This document shows, piece by piece, positions 54,974 to 63,556 of a stretch of DNA of 64,000 nt. The stretch is from NCBI RefSeq assembly GCF_013378075.1, contig NZ_CP051131.1:3298501-3362500 (forward strand). Reading direction: 5' to 3'. The first letter of the stretch is position 1; each line of letters opens with the position of its first letter. Position numbers and translations under genes: made by a program. Under the pieces are notes generated by a model. That model had not been told where the DNA came from. It searched no databases and saw only the letters and a list, made by a program, of their open reading frames with translations. The DNA is from Parasphingopyxis algicola (GTDB taxonomy: Bacteria > Pseudomonadota > Alphaproteobacteria > Sphingomonadales > Sphingomonadaceae).

Positions 54974-57157
54974 TCAGAATTCGAAACCGAGTTCGACGCC
55001 TAATCTCCGGGTGGGTCCGAACCAGGCGACAGTCACATCCTGGCTGCCTGAGGTCTGAGCGTAAGTGCGATAGGCTTGATCGAACAGATTCTCAGCGAAG
55101 AGCGTGATCCGCCAGCCGTCAGCCTCTTCATTTAGGGTGATACTGGCATTAACGAGCGAATAGGCCGGGATGCGCGCCGCCGGAGACGGATCAAATTGTG
55201 GCGTGAAGCTCGACGTGTAGCTGTAATCTGCGCCGAATGAGAGCACCAGCGTATCGGTGAGGTCCGCATCATATCTCCCGCCGGCCGAGATCGTCCATTC
55301 CGGCGATGTGGGCAGTTCGGTAGCGCCGAAAGTGAAACCCGTCTTTTCCTCGAGCGAGTTCTCCAGGAATCCCACAGATCCGAACAATGTTAGCGCATTG
55401 GTCGGGCGGGCTTCGAGTTCGGCTTCGAACCCATAGATTTCGGCGGTGGCCGCATTACCCGTACGCACCACTGTAGCGCCGCCACTATTGGTCACGGCGG
55501 TGAGCTGAATATCCGTATAGTCGTTGTAGAACGCTGCCGCGTTGAAGCGAATACGGCGATCGGCGAGCTCCGATTTGAAGCCGACTTCGTAAGACGTCAC
55601 CGTCTCGGCGTCGAACGAGGTCAGATCTGCGGGCGAAAAAGGTCTGCCGTTGAATCCGCCGCTGCGAAAGCCCCGCGTTGCGGATGCATAGAGCAACAAA
55701 TCGTCGGAGACCCGGTAGTCGATACCGATTTTGGGCGAGAAGTTGTCGAAGCTATCGGAAAGATCGGTCGGCGGCACCAATACGAAACCACCGAAGTTCG
55801 TGGTGACGCCGTCCAGCCGCTTGGTTTCGTCGGTGTAGCGCGCGCCGAGCGTGACCCTAAAATCGTCGAACAGCTCGTAGCTTAACTGTCCGTAACCGGC
55901 CCAGCTCTCTGTATGGTTGTTCGTCAGGATGGTGATCGGAGTGCCGGACAACAGGATCGAACTGTTGAATCTACCGTCTTCGGCAAAGTAATAGCCGCCC
56001 AGAATCCAGTTCAGCCGCCCGAGATCATCCTCGCCCGAAAGCTGAATTTCCTGGCTGAACTGCCACTGGCGGGAATCGATGAACTGATCGAGAAAGATCG
56101 CAGGCGTCCCGTCAAAATCTTGGCCGGATCGACCTTCCTGATGTCTATAGGAGGTGATCGATTTCAAGGTGACGTTATCGAAATCATGGGCGGCGGTGAA
56201 AGCGACACCATAGACTTCCAGGTCATCCACCATCGGCGCGCTCAATCGGACTGCATCCAGATCCGGTTCGCTGTTCAGAAATTGCGCGCCGATCGGATTG
56301 GCTGGAAACGCCGCATTATAGGCGGCAGTTGCGGCCGAGGGCTGAAAAGCGACAAGTGTATGCGGCGCCGGCGTACCTTCATGGTCCAGATAGTCGAATG
56401 CCAAGTCGAGCGTGGTGGCATCCGAGGGCATGGCGTGAAGCTGCAGCCGCGCCGCGTAATCCTCGGCCTTGCCAAGCTGCTGACTACCGGTTTGGGACGT
56501 AAGATTGGTGCCATAACCAGAATCGGTGCGCGCCATCACCGTCAGGCCGGCAGCAAGGCCGTCCGCGAGACCGCCGCTGATACCGGCCATCAGCGAGAAG
56601 CGATCCTGACTGCCGCCGCTGATCTCGAGCCGCCCTTCGAAAGCCTCGCGAGGAGTGCGGGTGACTACGTTCACCGCGCCGCCGATCGTGTTCCGGCCGA
56701 ACAATGTGCCTTGCGGCCCGCGTAGCACCTCGACGCGTTCGACATCGGCGAGATCCAAGGCCGCGCCCGTGACGCGCGCGAGATAGACGCCGTCGAGATA
56801 GACCCCGACACCGGGTTCGGCGGTGGTAATGAAGTCGATCTGTCCAATGCCGCGAACAAATACCGACGAGGCGCCCGTCGTCCCCGAAGCGGCCGTGCTG
56901 AACTGGACATTGGGAACGTAGCGATACACTTCGGTCAGCGTCTCGATCTGCCGGTTTTCGAGTTCCGCTGCGGAAAGCGCGCTCACCGCAACGGGCGTGT
57001 CTTGCAGGGATTCCTCGCGGCGGCGTGCGGTAACAACGATAGTACCGACCTGCCCTGTTTCGGCTTGCGGTTGCTCGGTTGCCTGAGCCTGTGCCGCCGG
57101 GGCCAGAGTGGTCGAAGCGAGAAGCGTGGACACCAAGATTGTAGGTCGGATGCTCAT
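54974..57157 (-). CDS. TonB-dependent outer-membrane receptor (module D, second)
   Basis: The 727-residue protein starts MSIRPTILVSTLLASTTLAPAAQAQA, a clear signal peptide, with GGGGAG just upstream. The frame continues 101 codons beyond, but that part is arginine-rich and overlaps the racemase gene region. The plug reads GTIVVTARRREESLQDTPVAVSAL with VEVLRGPQGTLFGRNTIGGAVNVVTRTP, and the barrel ends RLGVELGFEF. It is the last gene of the leftward HyuA-DUF917-racemase unit and convergent with the P450, dividing module D into two halves. Confidence 0.94.
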   Translation of the reverse strand: MSIRPTILVSTLLASTTLAPAAQAQATEQPQAETGQVGTIVVTARRREESLQDTPVAVSALSAAELENRQIETLTEVYRYVPNVQFSTAASGTTGASSVFVRGIGQIDFITTAEPGVGVYLDGVYLARVTGAALDLADVERVEVLRGPQGTLFGRNTIGGAVNVVTRTPREAFEGRLEISGGSQDRFSLMAGISGGLADGLAAGLTVMARTDSGYGTNLTSQTGSQQLGKAEDYAARLQLHAMPSDATTLDLAFDYLDHEGTPAPHTLVAFQPSAATAAYNAAFPANPIGAQFLNSEPDLDAVRLSAPMVDDLEVYGVAFTAAHDFDNVTLKSITSYRHQEGRSGQDFDGTPAIFLDQFIDSRQWQFSQEIQLSGEDDLGRLNWILGGYYFAEDGRFNSSILLSGTPITILTNNHTESWAGYGQLSYELFDDFRVTLGARYTDETKRLDGVTTNFGGFVLVPPTDLSDSFDNFSPKIGIDYRVSDDLLLYASATRGFRSGGFNGRPFSPADLTSFDAETVTSYEVGFKSELADRRIRFNAAAFYNDYTDIQLTAVTNSGGATVVRTGNAATAEIYGFEAELEARPTNALTLFGSVGFLENSLEEKTGFTFGATELPTSPEWTISAGGRYDADLTDTLVLSFGADYSYTSSFTPQFDPSPAARIPAYSLVNASITLNEEADGWRITLFAENLFDQAYRTYAQTSGSQDVTVAWFGPTRRLGVELGFEF

Positions 57158-57195
57158 TATATGTCTCCCCTGAGTCATTCTGTCGTTGGGGCGGC

Positions 57196-57936
57196 TCAGC
57201 CCTGAAAGGTTGCGAGGCCGGCCATGCTTTTCGGTCCCGGCTTGGGATAGGTCTTGCTCGAATGTGTGAGGCCGGCTTTGACCAATGCCTGGGCGACACA
57301 GACCGTCGCCGGAACGGGATCGATCACAGGCACGCTGTACCCGCGGCTTTCCAGCCGTTCGGTGATCGCGTCGGCGCATCCCAGAAAACCGGTGCAACCA
57401 AGCACGATCACATCGGCGCCATCCTGTTCGACCGCCGCGAGCGCGATCTCGGCGAGACAATCCTGAACCTCGGCGATGCGTTGCTCGATCTCGAGCACGG
57501 GAATGTTGATAACGCGGATCGAGGCGAGTTTGTCATGCACGGCATAAACCCGCGCGAGATCGTCAAGCAGCGGCCTCACGCTGTCGAGCACGGTCACGAT
57601 GCTGAACTTGTGCCCGAGCATCGCAGCCAGATGCATCGATGTTTCGGCCGGACCCAGCACCGGTATGCGGACGAGCTCGCGCGCGGCCTTGAGGCCCGGA
57701 TCGCCCATGCAATCGATGATCACGGCGTCCGCTCCCGATTCTTCAGCGGCTAGCGCAGCTTGCATGATCCCGGGAACGGCCAGCGCCTCATCTACTTCGG
57801 ATTCGATCGAGCTTGGGCCCTTTTCGAGCAGCGAATGCGTAAAATGCAGATCCTTGCCGGCAAGCGGCGCGACGTCGTCGAGGCTGCGAATGCCTTCGGT
57901 GATGACCGGGGTGATGATGTGAATCGTGGCGGTCAT
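57196..57936 (-). CDS. Asp/Glu/hydantoin racemase-family protein
   Basis: The 246-residue protein has the two catalytic cysteines of cofactor-independent racemases: Cys76 in IIDCMGDPG and Cys181 in VLGCTGFLG, plus the GPAETSMHLAAMLGHKFSIVTVL central segment. The family includes hydantoin, aspartate and glutamate racemases and maleate isomerases. It overlaps the DUF917 gene by four bases and stands with a HyuA protein, which points to inversion of a chiral amide, hydantoin or carboxylic acid. Substrate not determined. Confidence 0.9.
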   Translation of the reverse strand: MTATIHIITPVITEGIRSLDDVAPLAGKDLHFTHSLLEKGPSSIESEVDEALAVPGIMQAALAAEESGADAVIIDCMGDPGLKAARELVRIPVLGPAETSMHLAAMLGHKFSIVTVLDSVRPLLDDLARVYAVHDKLASIRVINIPVLEIEQRIAEVQDCLAEIALAAVEQDGADVIVLGCTGFLGCADAITERLESRGYSVPVIDPVPATVCVAQALVKAGLTHSSKTYPKPGPKSMAGLATFQG

Positions 57937-59036
57937 GAGCGTTGCTCCTTTTGGTTCAGTGCCTCGATCGGGACAAAAGCCTCCTCCGATCCGAAGGCGG
58001 CCGGCCCCATGAATTCAAGCGCTTCGGGCGCCCGCAACCGGCCCGGCGCGCCGCAGCCGATTACGGCCACGCGCTGGCCGTAGCGCAGGCTTTCGGTCGG
58101 GATCGGCATGGCCGTTTCCCGGTCGACGATGCAGATCAGGTCGGGCACGATCGCCTTCAGCTCGCCATCGACGACGATCGAGATATTCTCGTTTTGAAAG
58201 CCGATCTCGGCGCCGCCGTCGCCGTCGAGCGCGGCAAGTGTGCAGCTACCGAATACCCAGCCGGCCGAAGTGTCGCGCGAGATGTCGGTAACCTTGCCGT
58301 CGAACAGCCGATAGGCGCTGCCATAGCCCTCCAGCCCGTCCAGCGCCGTCAACAGACGGTCGACCGGATGCGCGTCGCCCTCGCGGATGGCTTTCCCAAC
58401 CGCAATCGCCGCGCTCACCGTGGCCGGCAGCGCTGCGCGCTTCGCTTCGGCACCCGTCATCGGATAGCAGGACAGGCTGACGCTCGCTCCCATCGCGGCG
58501 ACCAGGGGGCGCGCAAGTTCCTCGGCCTTGCGGGCATTCTCAGCCTCTATGATCGCGACATTGCCGTGTTCATCGGCAATCGCCAGCGGCGTGCAGCTGA
58601 CGCCTGCAACATTGAAATTGATCATGTGAATCGAAGGAAAAGCGCGGCCCATGCCATCGGCGTCGATGAGGGGAAGGCCGCGGCTCGCAGCATAGGCGAC
58701 CGGCATCACCGAATTCAGTCCGCCGATTTCGGCCGATATGATCATGTCGGCGCTCCGCCCTAGGGCTTTCTCCAGGGCCGACACCGCGCGGTGCGCGTCT
58801 TCGACGGCGTAGAGCTTCTCTATCATGACGGTCGGGGCACCCATCGCCGCCGCGACGAACACATCGGCATCGTCGGGCACGTCTTCGAGCGCTGCCAACT
58901 TGACCGCGCCATGATGCGCAATGGCTTCCTTGCAGAGCAGCGATCCCACATACGGGTCGCCGCCGCCGCCGGTCCCTAGAAACGCCGAGCCGATCGCGAG
59001 ATCATCAATATCGACCTGCGCTATAACATCAGCCAT
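57933..59036 (-). CDS. DUF917-family protein
   Basis: The 367-residue protein has the family's N-terminal glycine motif FLGTGGGGDPYVGS, then MGAPTVMIEKL, SAEIGGLNSVMPVAYAASRGLPLIDADGMGRAFPSIHMINF, and a C-terminal VIGCGAPGRLRAPEALE. DUF917 proteins are regularly encoded next to short HyuA-like proteins; their reaction is, to my knowledge, not established. The ATG at 59036 overlaps the HyuA stop by eight bases, and the racemase follows with a four-base overlap, so the three are tightly coupled. The longer frame upstream is out-of-frame HyuA sequence. Confidence 0.88.
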   Translation of the reverse strand: MADVIAQVDIDDLAIGSAFLGTGGGGDPYVGSLLCKEAIAHHGAVKLAALEDVPDDADVFVAAAMGAPTVMIEKLYAVEDAHRAVSALEKALGRSADMIISAEIGGLNSVMPVAYAASRGLPLIDADGMGRAFPSIHMINFNVAGVSCTPLAIADEHGNVAIIEAENARKAEELARPLVAAMGASVSLSCYPMTGAEAKRAALPATVSAAIAVGKAIREGDAHPVDRLLTALDGLEGYGSAYRLFDGKVTDISRDTSAGWVFGSCTLAALDGDGGAEIGFQNENISIVVDGELKAIVPDLICIVDRETAMPIPTESLRYGQRVAVIGCGAPGRLRAPEALEFMGPAAFGSEEAFVPIEALNQKEQRS

Positions 59037-60600
59037 GGCTGGCCTCCTCGAACGCACCGAGATTGCCAACCGCACGGCAAACGACCCGTGTTGCACCGCC
59101 AGGAAGATATTGCAGCGGAAATTCCTCGACCTCGACGATCTCGACTGAAGCTTCGCGGGCGCCGGCCGCAACCGCCTGTTGCACGGCGAGCTCGCGTGCT
59201 TCGCACAGCATGGCGTCGCGTACACCGCTTTCCATATTATAGATGCGGTCGATCTCGCCGCTGACTTGGCCAATGGCGGCGCCGACCGCGTTCGCGACCT
59301 CGGCGCCTTCAGGCCGGTGGACCTCGTTCACCCCCCTGATATCGCCCGCCACAAGCACCGCCCCGCCGCCGACAAGTATCAAGGGAACCGCTGTCTTGCT
59401 CGTCTTCATACGATCAATGCCGTTCTCGATCATGCCGGTGATGAGAGCCGCGGCGTCGGCGACCGCCGCTGCGGGAAGTCCATCGACGCGCGACCGATCG
59501 CCAAAATCCGCGTTACCCGCCGCCACCGCGATGTCACTCGCCGTGAGGATGGACCCGCCGAAGACGAGCGCGTCCCGGTGCAATCTGTTGCCAACGGAAT
59601 CGGGCCCGATAGCAAGCGATGCCGGATCGCCGATGTCGCGTACGCGGCTGCCGCCGCCCAGCCCGAGCGAGAGGATGTCAGGCATACGGAAATTCGTCCG
59701 GACCCCGCCAATGTCGACATGCATGCTCGACTGGCGCGGAAATCCGTCCATAAGCACGCCGATATCGGTCGTCGTGCCGCCGATATCGGCGACCAAGGCG
59801 TTGGAGAGTCCGGCTAGAAGGGCCGCGCCGCGAAGCGAATTGGTCGGTCCCGCGGCAAAGGTACGCACCGGATAGCGGTGCATATGCGCAACGCTCATCA
59901 ACGTGCCGTCATTCTGACTGATGAAGAATGGCGCATCGATACCGAGTGCGTGCAGCGCCTGCGCAAAGGCATCGGCGACATGGGCGGCAAGCGTTTTGAG
60001 GCTCGCATTCATGATGGCCGCGTTTTCGCGTTCGAGCAGCCCGATCCGTCCGACCTCGCTCGACAGAGTAATATCGGCTTCGGGCATACAATCCCGGACG
60101 ATTTCGGCGGCGCGTTCCTCGTGGCTGGCGTTGAGCTGGCTGAAGACCCCGGAGATGGCGATATGCGTCACACCCGAAGCGCGAATGCCCTTCGCACATT
60201 CAGCCACCGCTGTTTCGTCGAGTGCCGCTATGGGCTGGCCAGTGAATTCGAAGCCACCGCGCACGACATGCCTGCCGCCGTCGACCGCGTCCGACAGTGC
60301 CTTAGGCCAGCCAGCGAGTGGCGGAATTCCTCGTGCCGCCGGAAAGCCTATCCGGATCGTGGCGACGCGATTCAACGTTTGCGCCTGAACAAAGGCGTTG
60401 GTGAACTGGGTCGTGCCGATCATGACGCTGCGTATCGATTCGGGCCTGCACTGGCTTTTCGTGAGCAGCGCACCGATCGCCTCCCGAATACCGCCACTGA
60501 TATCGTCGGATGTCGCGCGTTTTTCGAAACTCTGGACGTCGCGACCGGACATCAGCACGGCATCAGTGTTGGTCCCTCCGACATCTACTCCGATATGCAT
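59029..60600 (-). CDS. Short HyuA-type hydantoinase/oxoprolinase-family protein
   Basis: The 523-residue protein begins MHIGVDVGGTNTDAVLMSGRDV after GAAGGAGG and has MIGTTQFTNAFVQ, the phosphate motif ALVADIGGTTTDIGVLMDGFP and GLGGGSRVRDIGDPASLAIGPDSVG. It is about 100-200 residues shorter than the carboxylase HyuA proteins of module C because the C-terminal domain is missing, as is usual for the DUF917-linked subgroup. No HyuB gene accompanies it. It is the first gene of a leftward unit (HyuA-DUF917-racemase-receptor), preceded by palindromic site 4. Confidence 0.88.
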   Translation of the reverse strand: MHIGVDVGGTNTDAVLMSGRDVQSFEKRATSDDISGGIREAIGALLTKSQCRPESIRSVMIGTTQFTNAFVQAQTLNRVATIRIGFPAARGIPPLAGWPKALSDAVDGGRHVVRGGFEFTGQPIAALDETAVAECAKGIRASGVTHIAISGVFSQLNASHEERAAEIVRDCMPEADITLSSEVGRIGLLERENAAIMNASLKTLAAHVADAFAQALHALGIDAPFFISQNDGTLMSVAHMHRYPVRTFAAGPTNSLRGAALLAGLSNALVADIGGTTTDIGVLMDGFPRQSSMHVDIGGVRTNFRMPDILSLGLGGGSRVRDIGDPASLAIGPDSVGNRLHRDALVFGGSILTASDIAVAAGNADFGDRSRVDGLPAAAVADAAALITGMIENGIDRMKTSKTAVPLILVGGGAVLVAGDIRGVNEVHRPEGAEVANAVGAAIGQVSGEIDRIYNMESGVRDAMLCEARELAVQQAVAAGAREASVEIVEVEEFPLQYLPGGATRVVCRAVGNLGAFEEASHG

Positions 60601-60677
60601 GGATACGTCGCCTCCTTCACCGACAAGAGAGCGGGCGAGGCTGCCGGGCACAAACCATTATCTTAGTAGGATGCGGT

Positions 60678-60691
60678 ATACTGCCTAGTAG
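60678..60691. promoter_or_regulatory. ATACT-N4-AGTAG palindrome, module D site 4
   Basis: ATACT-GCCT-AGTAG lies 78 bases upstream of the short HyuA gene, inside the 139-base gap after the MalT-like regulator. It has the same spacer length as sites 1-3 and a TATACT overlap like site 3. It links the racemase half of module D to the BVMO half through a common putative operator. Confidence 0.55.
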
Positions 60692-60721
60692 GTATAACTT
60701 ATGGAAGTGATGGAAGGATGC

Positions 60722-60738
60722 TACTAGATCATGTAGTA
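60722..60738. promoter_or_regulatory. TACTA-N7-TAGTA inverted repeat next to the MalT-like regulator stop
   Basis: TACTA (60722-60726) and TAGTA (60734-60738) are perfect arms around GATCATG, immediately downstream of the regulator stop and about 120 bases upstream of the HyuA start. It could be a second operator for the HyuA unit; it is too weak in GC to be a good terminator. Confidence 0.35.
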
Positions 60739-60739
60739 T

Positions 60740-63196
60740 CTAATGCGGTTCGGCGTGTTTCGCCTTGGCCAGCGCGTCGACCCGGTCGTGCACACGCAGT
60801 TTTCTATAGATGTTTTTCAGGTGGAATCGGACGCCATGTTCACTGATACCGAGCCTGCGTCCCACGACTTTGTCCGAACCACCTTGCTCCAGCGCGTCAA
60901 GGACTTCGCGCTCGCGTGGCGTAAAGACCGCTCCATTCACTCGCGTTTCTTGATCCCCGAACCACCGGCGCAGTGAACCGAACAGTTTGGCGTGATCGTC
61001 TTGACCTGGAGGCTCGTCCAGACGCGCCCGTATTCGCGAGGCGACCGGGTCTCCGCCGAATTCTGCAAATGCGCGGCTAAATCCGTGCCTCGATCCGATC
61101 CCCAGGGCTCGCTCAAAACGACGATCGGCCGCGTCGCTTTCGCCGATCCGATCGTGCGCCGCAACCAGCAACAGCAAGCCTCGTAATTCACTGCGACGCA
61201 GCTTGCGCTGTGCGGACCGTTCGACGAATTCGTCCAGCCTGGCGCACGCCTCCTTAGTTTCACCTGCGGCGAGCAGCGCATAGCCGTTCGACAAGGCGAT
61301 CAGCTCGCTGGCCTGCCAGGCAACTACGGCGTCGGGCACATTGACCGCCGTCGGAGGCTCGGTGCCGTCCTCCCCGCGCAACCATGCCTCGCCGGACAGA
61401 CAATTGCCGACATCCCTCACAAAGTCGGCGACCCGCCCCAAATCCTGCGCGCGGAGCTGCTCTTTTTGCGCGTCAAGCGCCGCAAGCGTTGAGGATAGAC
61501 CGATCTCGGCGGCCAACAGCCGCGCATAGGGCTCATAGGCTGCAGAATAGACGTCAAACCAAGCTTCGCTTTGCGGCATTCGGTGCGCGGATTTGCGTAA
61601 ATGCGAACGCGCGCTCGAGAGGCGGCCAGTCTCGAATTCGAGATAGGCGGTGATGGCGTGGAGCACGGTCTCCACCCCGGCATCCTTGGGGAATTTCTTG
61701 CGGAAAGATCGCTGCGCGCCCTTCAACATCGCGCGCGCGGTCGCAATCTCGCCGCGTGCCAACTCGATATTGGCGCGGTGAATGTCGAGAAACATCAGAT
61801 TGTAATCCGAGCCGGCGTCGCGCGAATAGCCGACCGCCTCGGCAAAATAGCCGAGCGCACGATCAAGGTCGCCCGACTGTGTCCGCAATATGCAGCGCAG
61901 AGTCGTAATATAGGCTTTCCAGGCCGGATCGTCATTGTTGCGCAAAACGATACGATTAAACGGCTCCAGGTCGCTCTCACTCGCCGCCCGGCAGCCATAT
62001 ATCAGGATCGTCGTGCGAATAACCTCCGCATCGCGCAGTCCGTCCGGATCTCCTTCAAGCAATGGCAGGCTTTCGGCGAGCAGGGCTTCGGCCTCCGCGA
62101 TCCGTCCTTCTTTCAGATGAATGACGCATTGGAGTAGCCTGAACCGCGGCTCTTCCGCCAATTCCAACGGTGCGGCGCGATCGACGAGTAGCTTGATGAC
62201 ATCGAAGCCGCCGGTGACCCACAATTTCAATCCCTGCGCTCGCCGCAAATACTCGCTGCTCGCGCTTCCGCCGCCGGACTGGATGGCGAGCGATGCCGCC
62301 TCGGGAATGCGTCCCGCCGCGTCGCAGGCCAGTGAGGCGTGTGCCATGATCGCTTGTCGATCGATCCGAGGCAGCATATCGAAGCGGCGCTGGAGGTGCT
62401 GTTTTAGGAGCGGGTAGACATGCAGCTCGTCTTCCTTCCAGATGACTAACCCCTCCAATCTCATGGCAATGTCGGGAAGCAGCGTGCCAAGAACGTCATC
62501 GGGGCTGACCGCATTGAGCATCTCACTGCTGCATCCGTCCAACAGGCTCGTCATCATCAACGCACGAACCCAGTCGGCTGGCAGATCCGAGAGCACCTCC
62601 TGTTCAATATAGGCGCCGATGCCAGATTGAGCGATAAACTGGCCCCTTTTATCCAGCCGGTTGCGGGGCCGGGCTAGCCAGTCGGTCAGCGTTCGCACCG
62701 CGGCAGGCCAGCCTTGTGCCCAGTGCGCAATTTTAATCGCCGCAGCACGCCCGACTGCGCCCTGGCACTGGCGGATTATCTGTTTCCGTTCGATGCGCAA
62801 TTCGTCGACGCCGATCAGCTGGACCCCGCCTTCCATTCGTAGGCGCGCGATCGGCAGGTTGAACAGATCACGGGCTGCTATGACCGCGCTGCCGGAGCGG
62901 CTTTCCAGTACGCGCGTTAGCAATCCCGGATCGGCGAAATCCGCTATGAACGCATGCGGTTCGTCAAGGAGCAAGATATGGTCCGACGGTGCCTTCGCCA
63001 TCAGGTCGAGCAATGTCACATGTCCTGCGAACTGGCTTGCCTTATAACAAACGCATGGCACTTTCGACAGCCGTGCGAAAGTCTCGAGCAGGCTGGTCTT
63101 GCCGTACCCGGCCGGAGCATGAACGATCGAACAGCGCGCACTGTGGAGGCTCGCGGCCAACTCCGTCTTGTCGAATTCTAGTCCACGCCAATCCAT
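60740..63196 (-). CDS. MalT-like LuxR-family ATP-dependent transcriptional activator (module D)
   Basis: The 818-residue protein has a STAND ATPase (Walker A APAGYGKTSLL at 27-37, Walker B ILLLDE at 74-79), a long helical repeat region, and a C-terminal LuxR helix-turn-helix (VFTPREREVLDALEQGGSDKVVGRRLGISEHGVRFHLKNIYRKL). It resembles the module C regulator in build but diverges throughout, so it is not a recent copy. It runs in the same direction as, and just upstream of, the HyuA-DUF917-racemase-receptor unit and is its probable activator. Both MalT-type regulators in the window stand next to HyuA-family operons. Confidence 0.92.
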   Translation of the reverse strand: MDWRGLEFDKTELAASLHSARCSIVHAPAGYGKTSLLETFARLSKVPCVCYKASQFAGHVTLLDLMAKAPSDHILLLDEPHAFIADFADPGLLTRVLESRSGSAVIAARDLFNLPIARLRMEGGVQLIGVDELRIERKQIIRQCQGAVGRAAAIKIAHWAQGWPAAVRTLTDWLARPRNRLDKRGQFIAQSGIGAYIEQEVLSDLPADWVRALMMTSLLDGCSSEMLNAVSPDDVLGTLLPDIAMRLEGLVIWKEDELHVYPLLKQHLQRRFDMLPRIDRQAIMAHASLACDAAGRIPEAASLAIQSGGGSASSEYLRRAQGLKLWVTGGFDVIKLLVDRAAPLELAEEPRFRLLQCVIHLKEGRIAEAEALLAESLPLLEGDPDGLRDAEVIRTTILIYGCRAASESDLEPFNRIVLRNNDDPAWKAYITTLRCILRTQSGDLDRALGYFAEAVGYSRDAGSDYNLMFLDIHRANIELARGEIATARAMLKGAQRSFRKKFPKDAGVETVLHAITAYLEFETGRLSSARSHLRKSAHRMPQSEAWFDVYSAAYEPYARLLAAEIGLSSTLAALDAQKEQLRAQDLGRVADFVRDVGNCLSGEAWLRGEDGTEPPTAVNVPDAVVAWQASELIALSNGYALLAAGETKEACARLDEFVERSAQRKLRRSELRGLLLLVAAHDRIGESDAADRRFERALGIGSRHGFSRAFAEFGGDPVASRIRARLDEPPGQDDHAKLFGSLRRWFGDQETRVNGAVFTPREREVLDALEQGGSDKVVGRRLGISEHGVRFHLKNIYRKLRVHDRVDALAKAKHAEPH

Positions 63197-63390
63197 TCGT
63201 TTTCGATGCTAGCGAATTTGCAACTGCAATGGCAAATTGGCGGTTGAGCCGTGATGTGTCCGCTGGCGAATATGGCGTGGAAGCGATTTCCCTTATGGCT
63301 GGACGTTCGTGTCCACTGACTTGAATGTCCGCTATGGCTCGGTAGCCGAACGGCGGATTTCTCACCTTGGAAGTCCAAAAACCGGACAGG

Positions 63391-63556
63391 CCGCTTCCGG
63401 CCGTAAGCGGACTTGTTCGGAAATGGCCGGAAGCGGTCACATCGTGAAGAAAAAGTTCGACGTGGTATTAAACATGGTATTCGACTGACAATTTCACGAA
63501 TAGTTTTTATACTTCAATGACTTGCTTGCCCATTGCGAATCCCGCCCTCGCCGCCA
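63391..63556 (+). repeat. tRNA-Ser 3'-end fragment with element end, copy 5 (probable outer right end)
   Basis: Within the 593-base gene-free stretch 63197-63789, a hairpin CCGCTT/AAGCGG (63391-63410) is followed by AAGCGGTCACATCGTGAAG and AAAAAGTTCGAC. Boxes GTGGTAT and ATGGTAT, 12 bases apart, start at 63462, and the tRNA part CGAATCCCGCC-CTCGCCGCCA ends at 63556; box-to-end is 94 bases. Unlike copies 1-3, no AATAAAATCAA block follows. The next gene is a sodium/calcium exchanger, so this copy may be the outer border of the whole array. The remaining bases show no gene. Confidence 0.72.
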
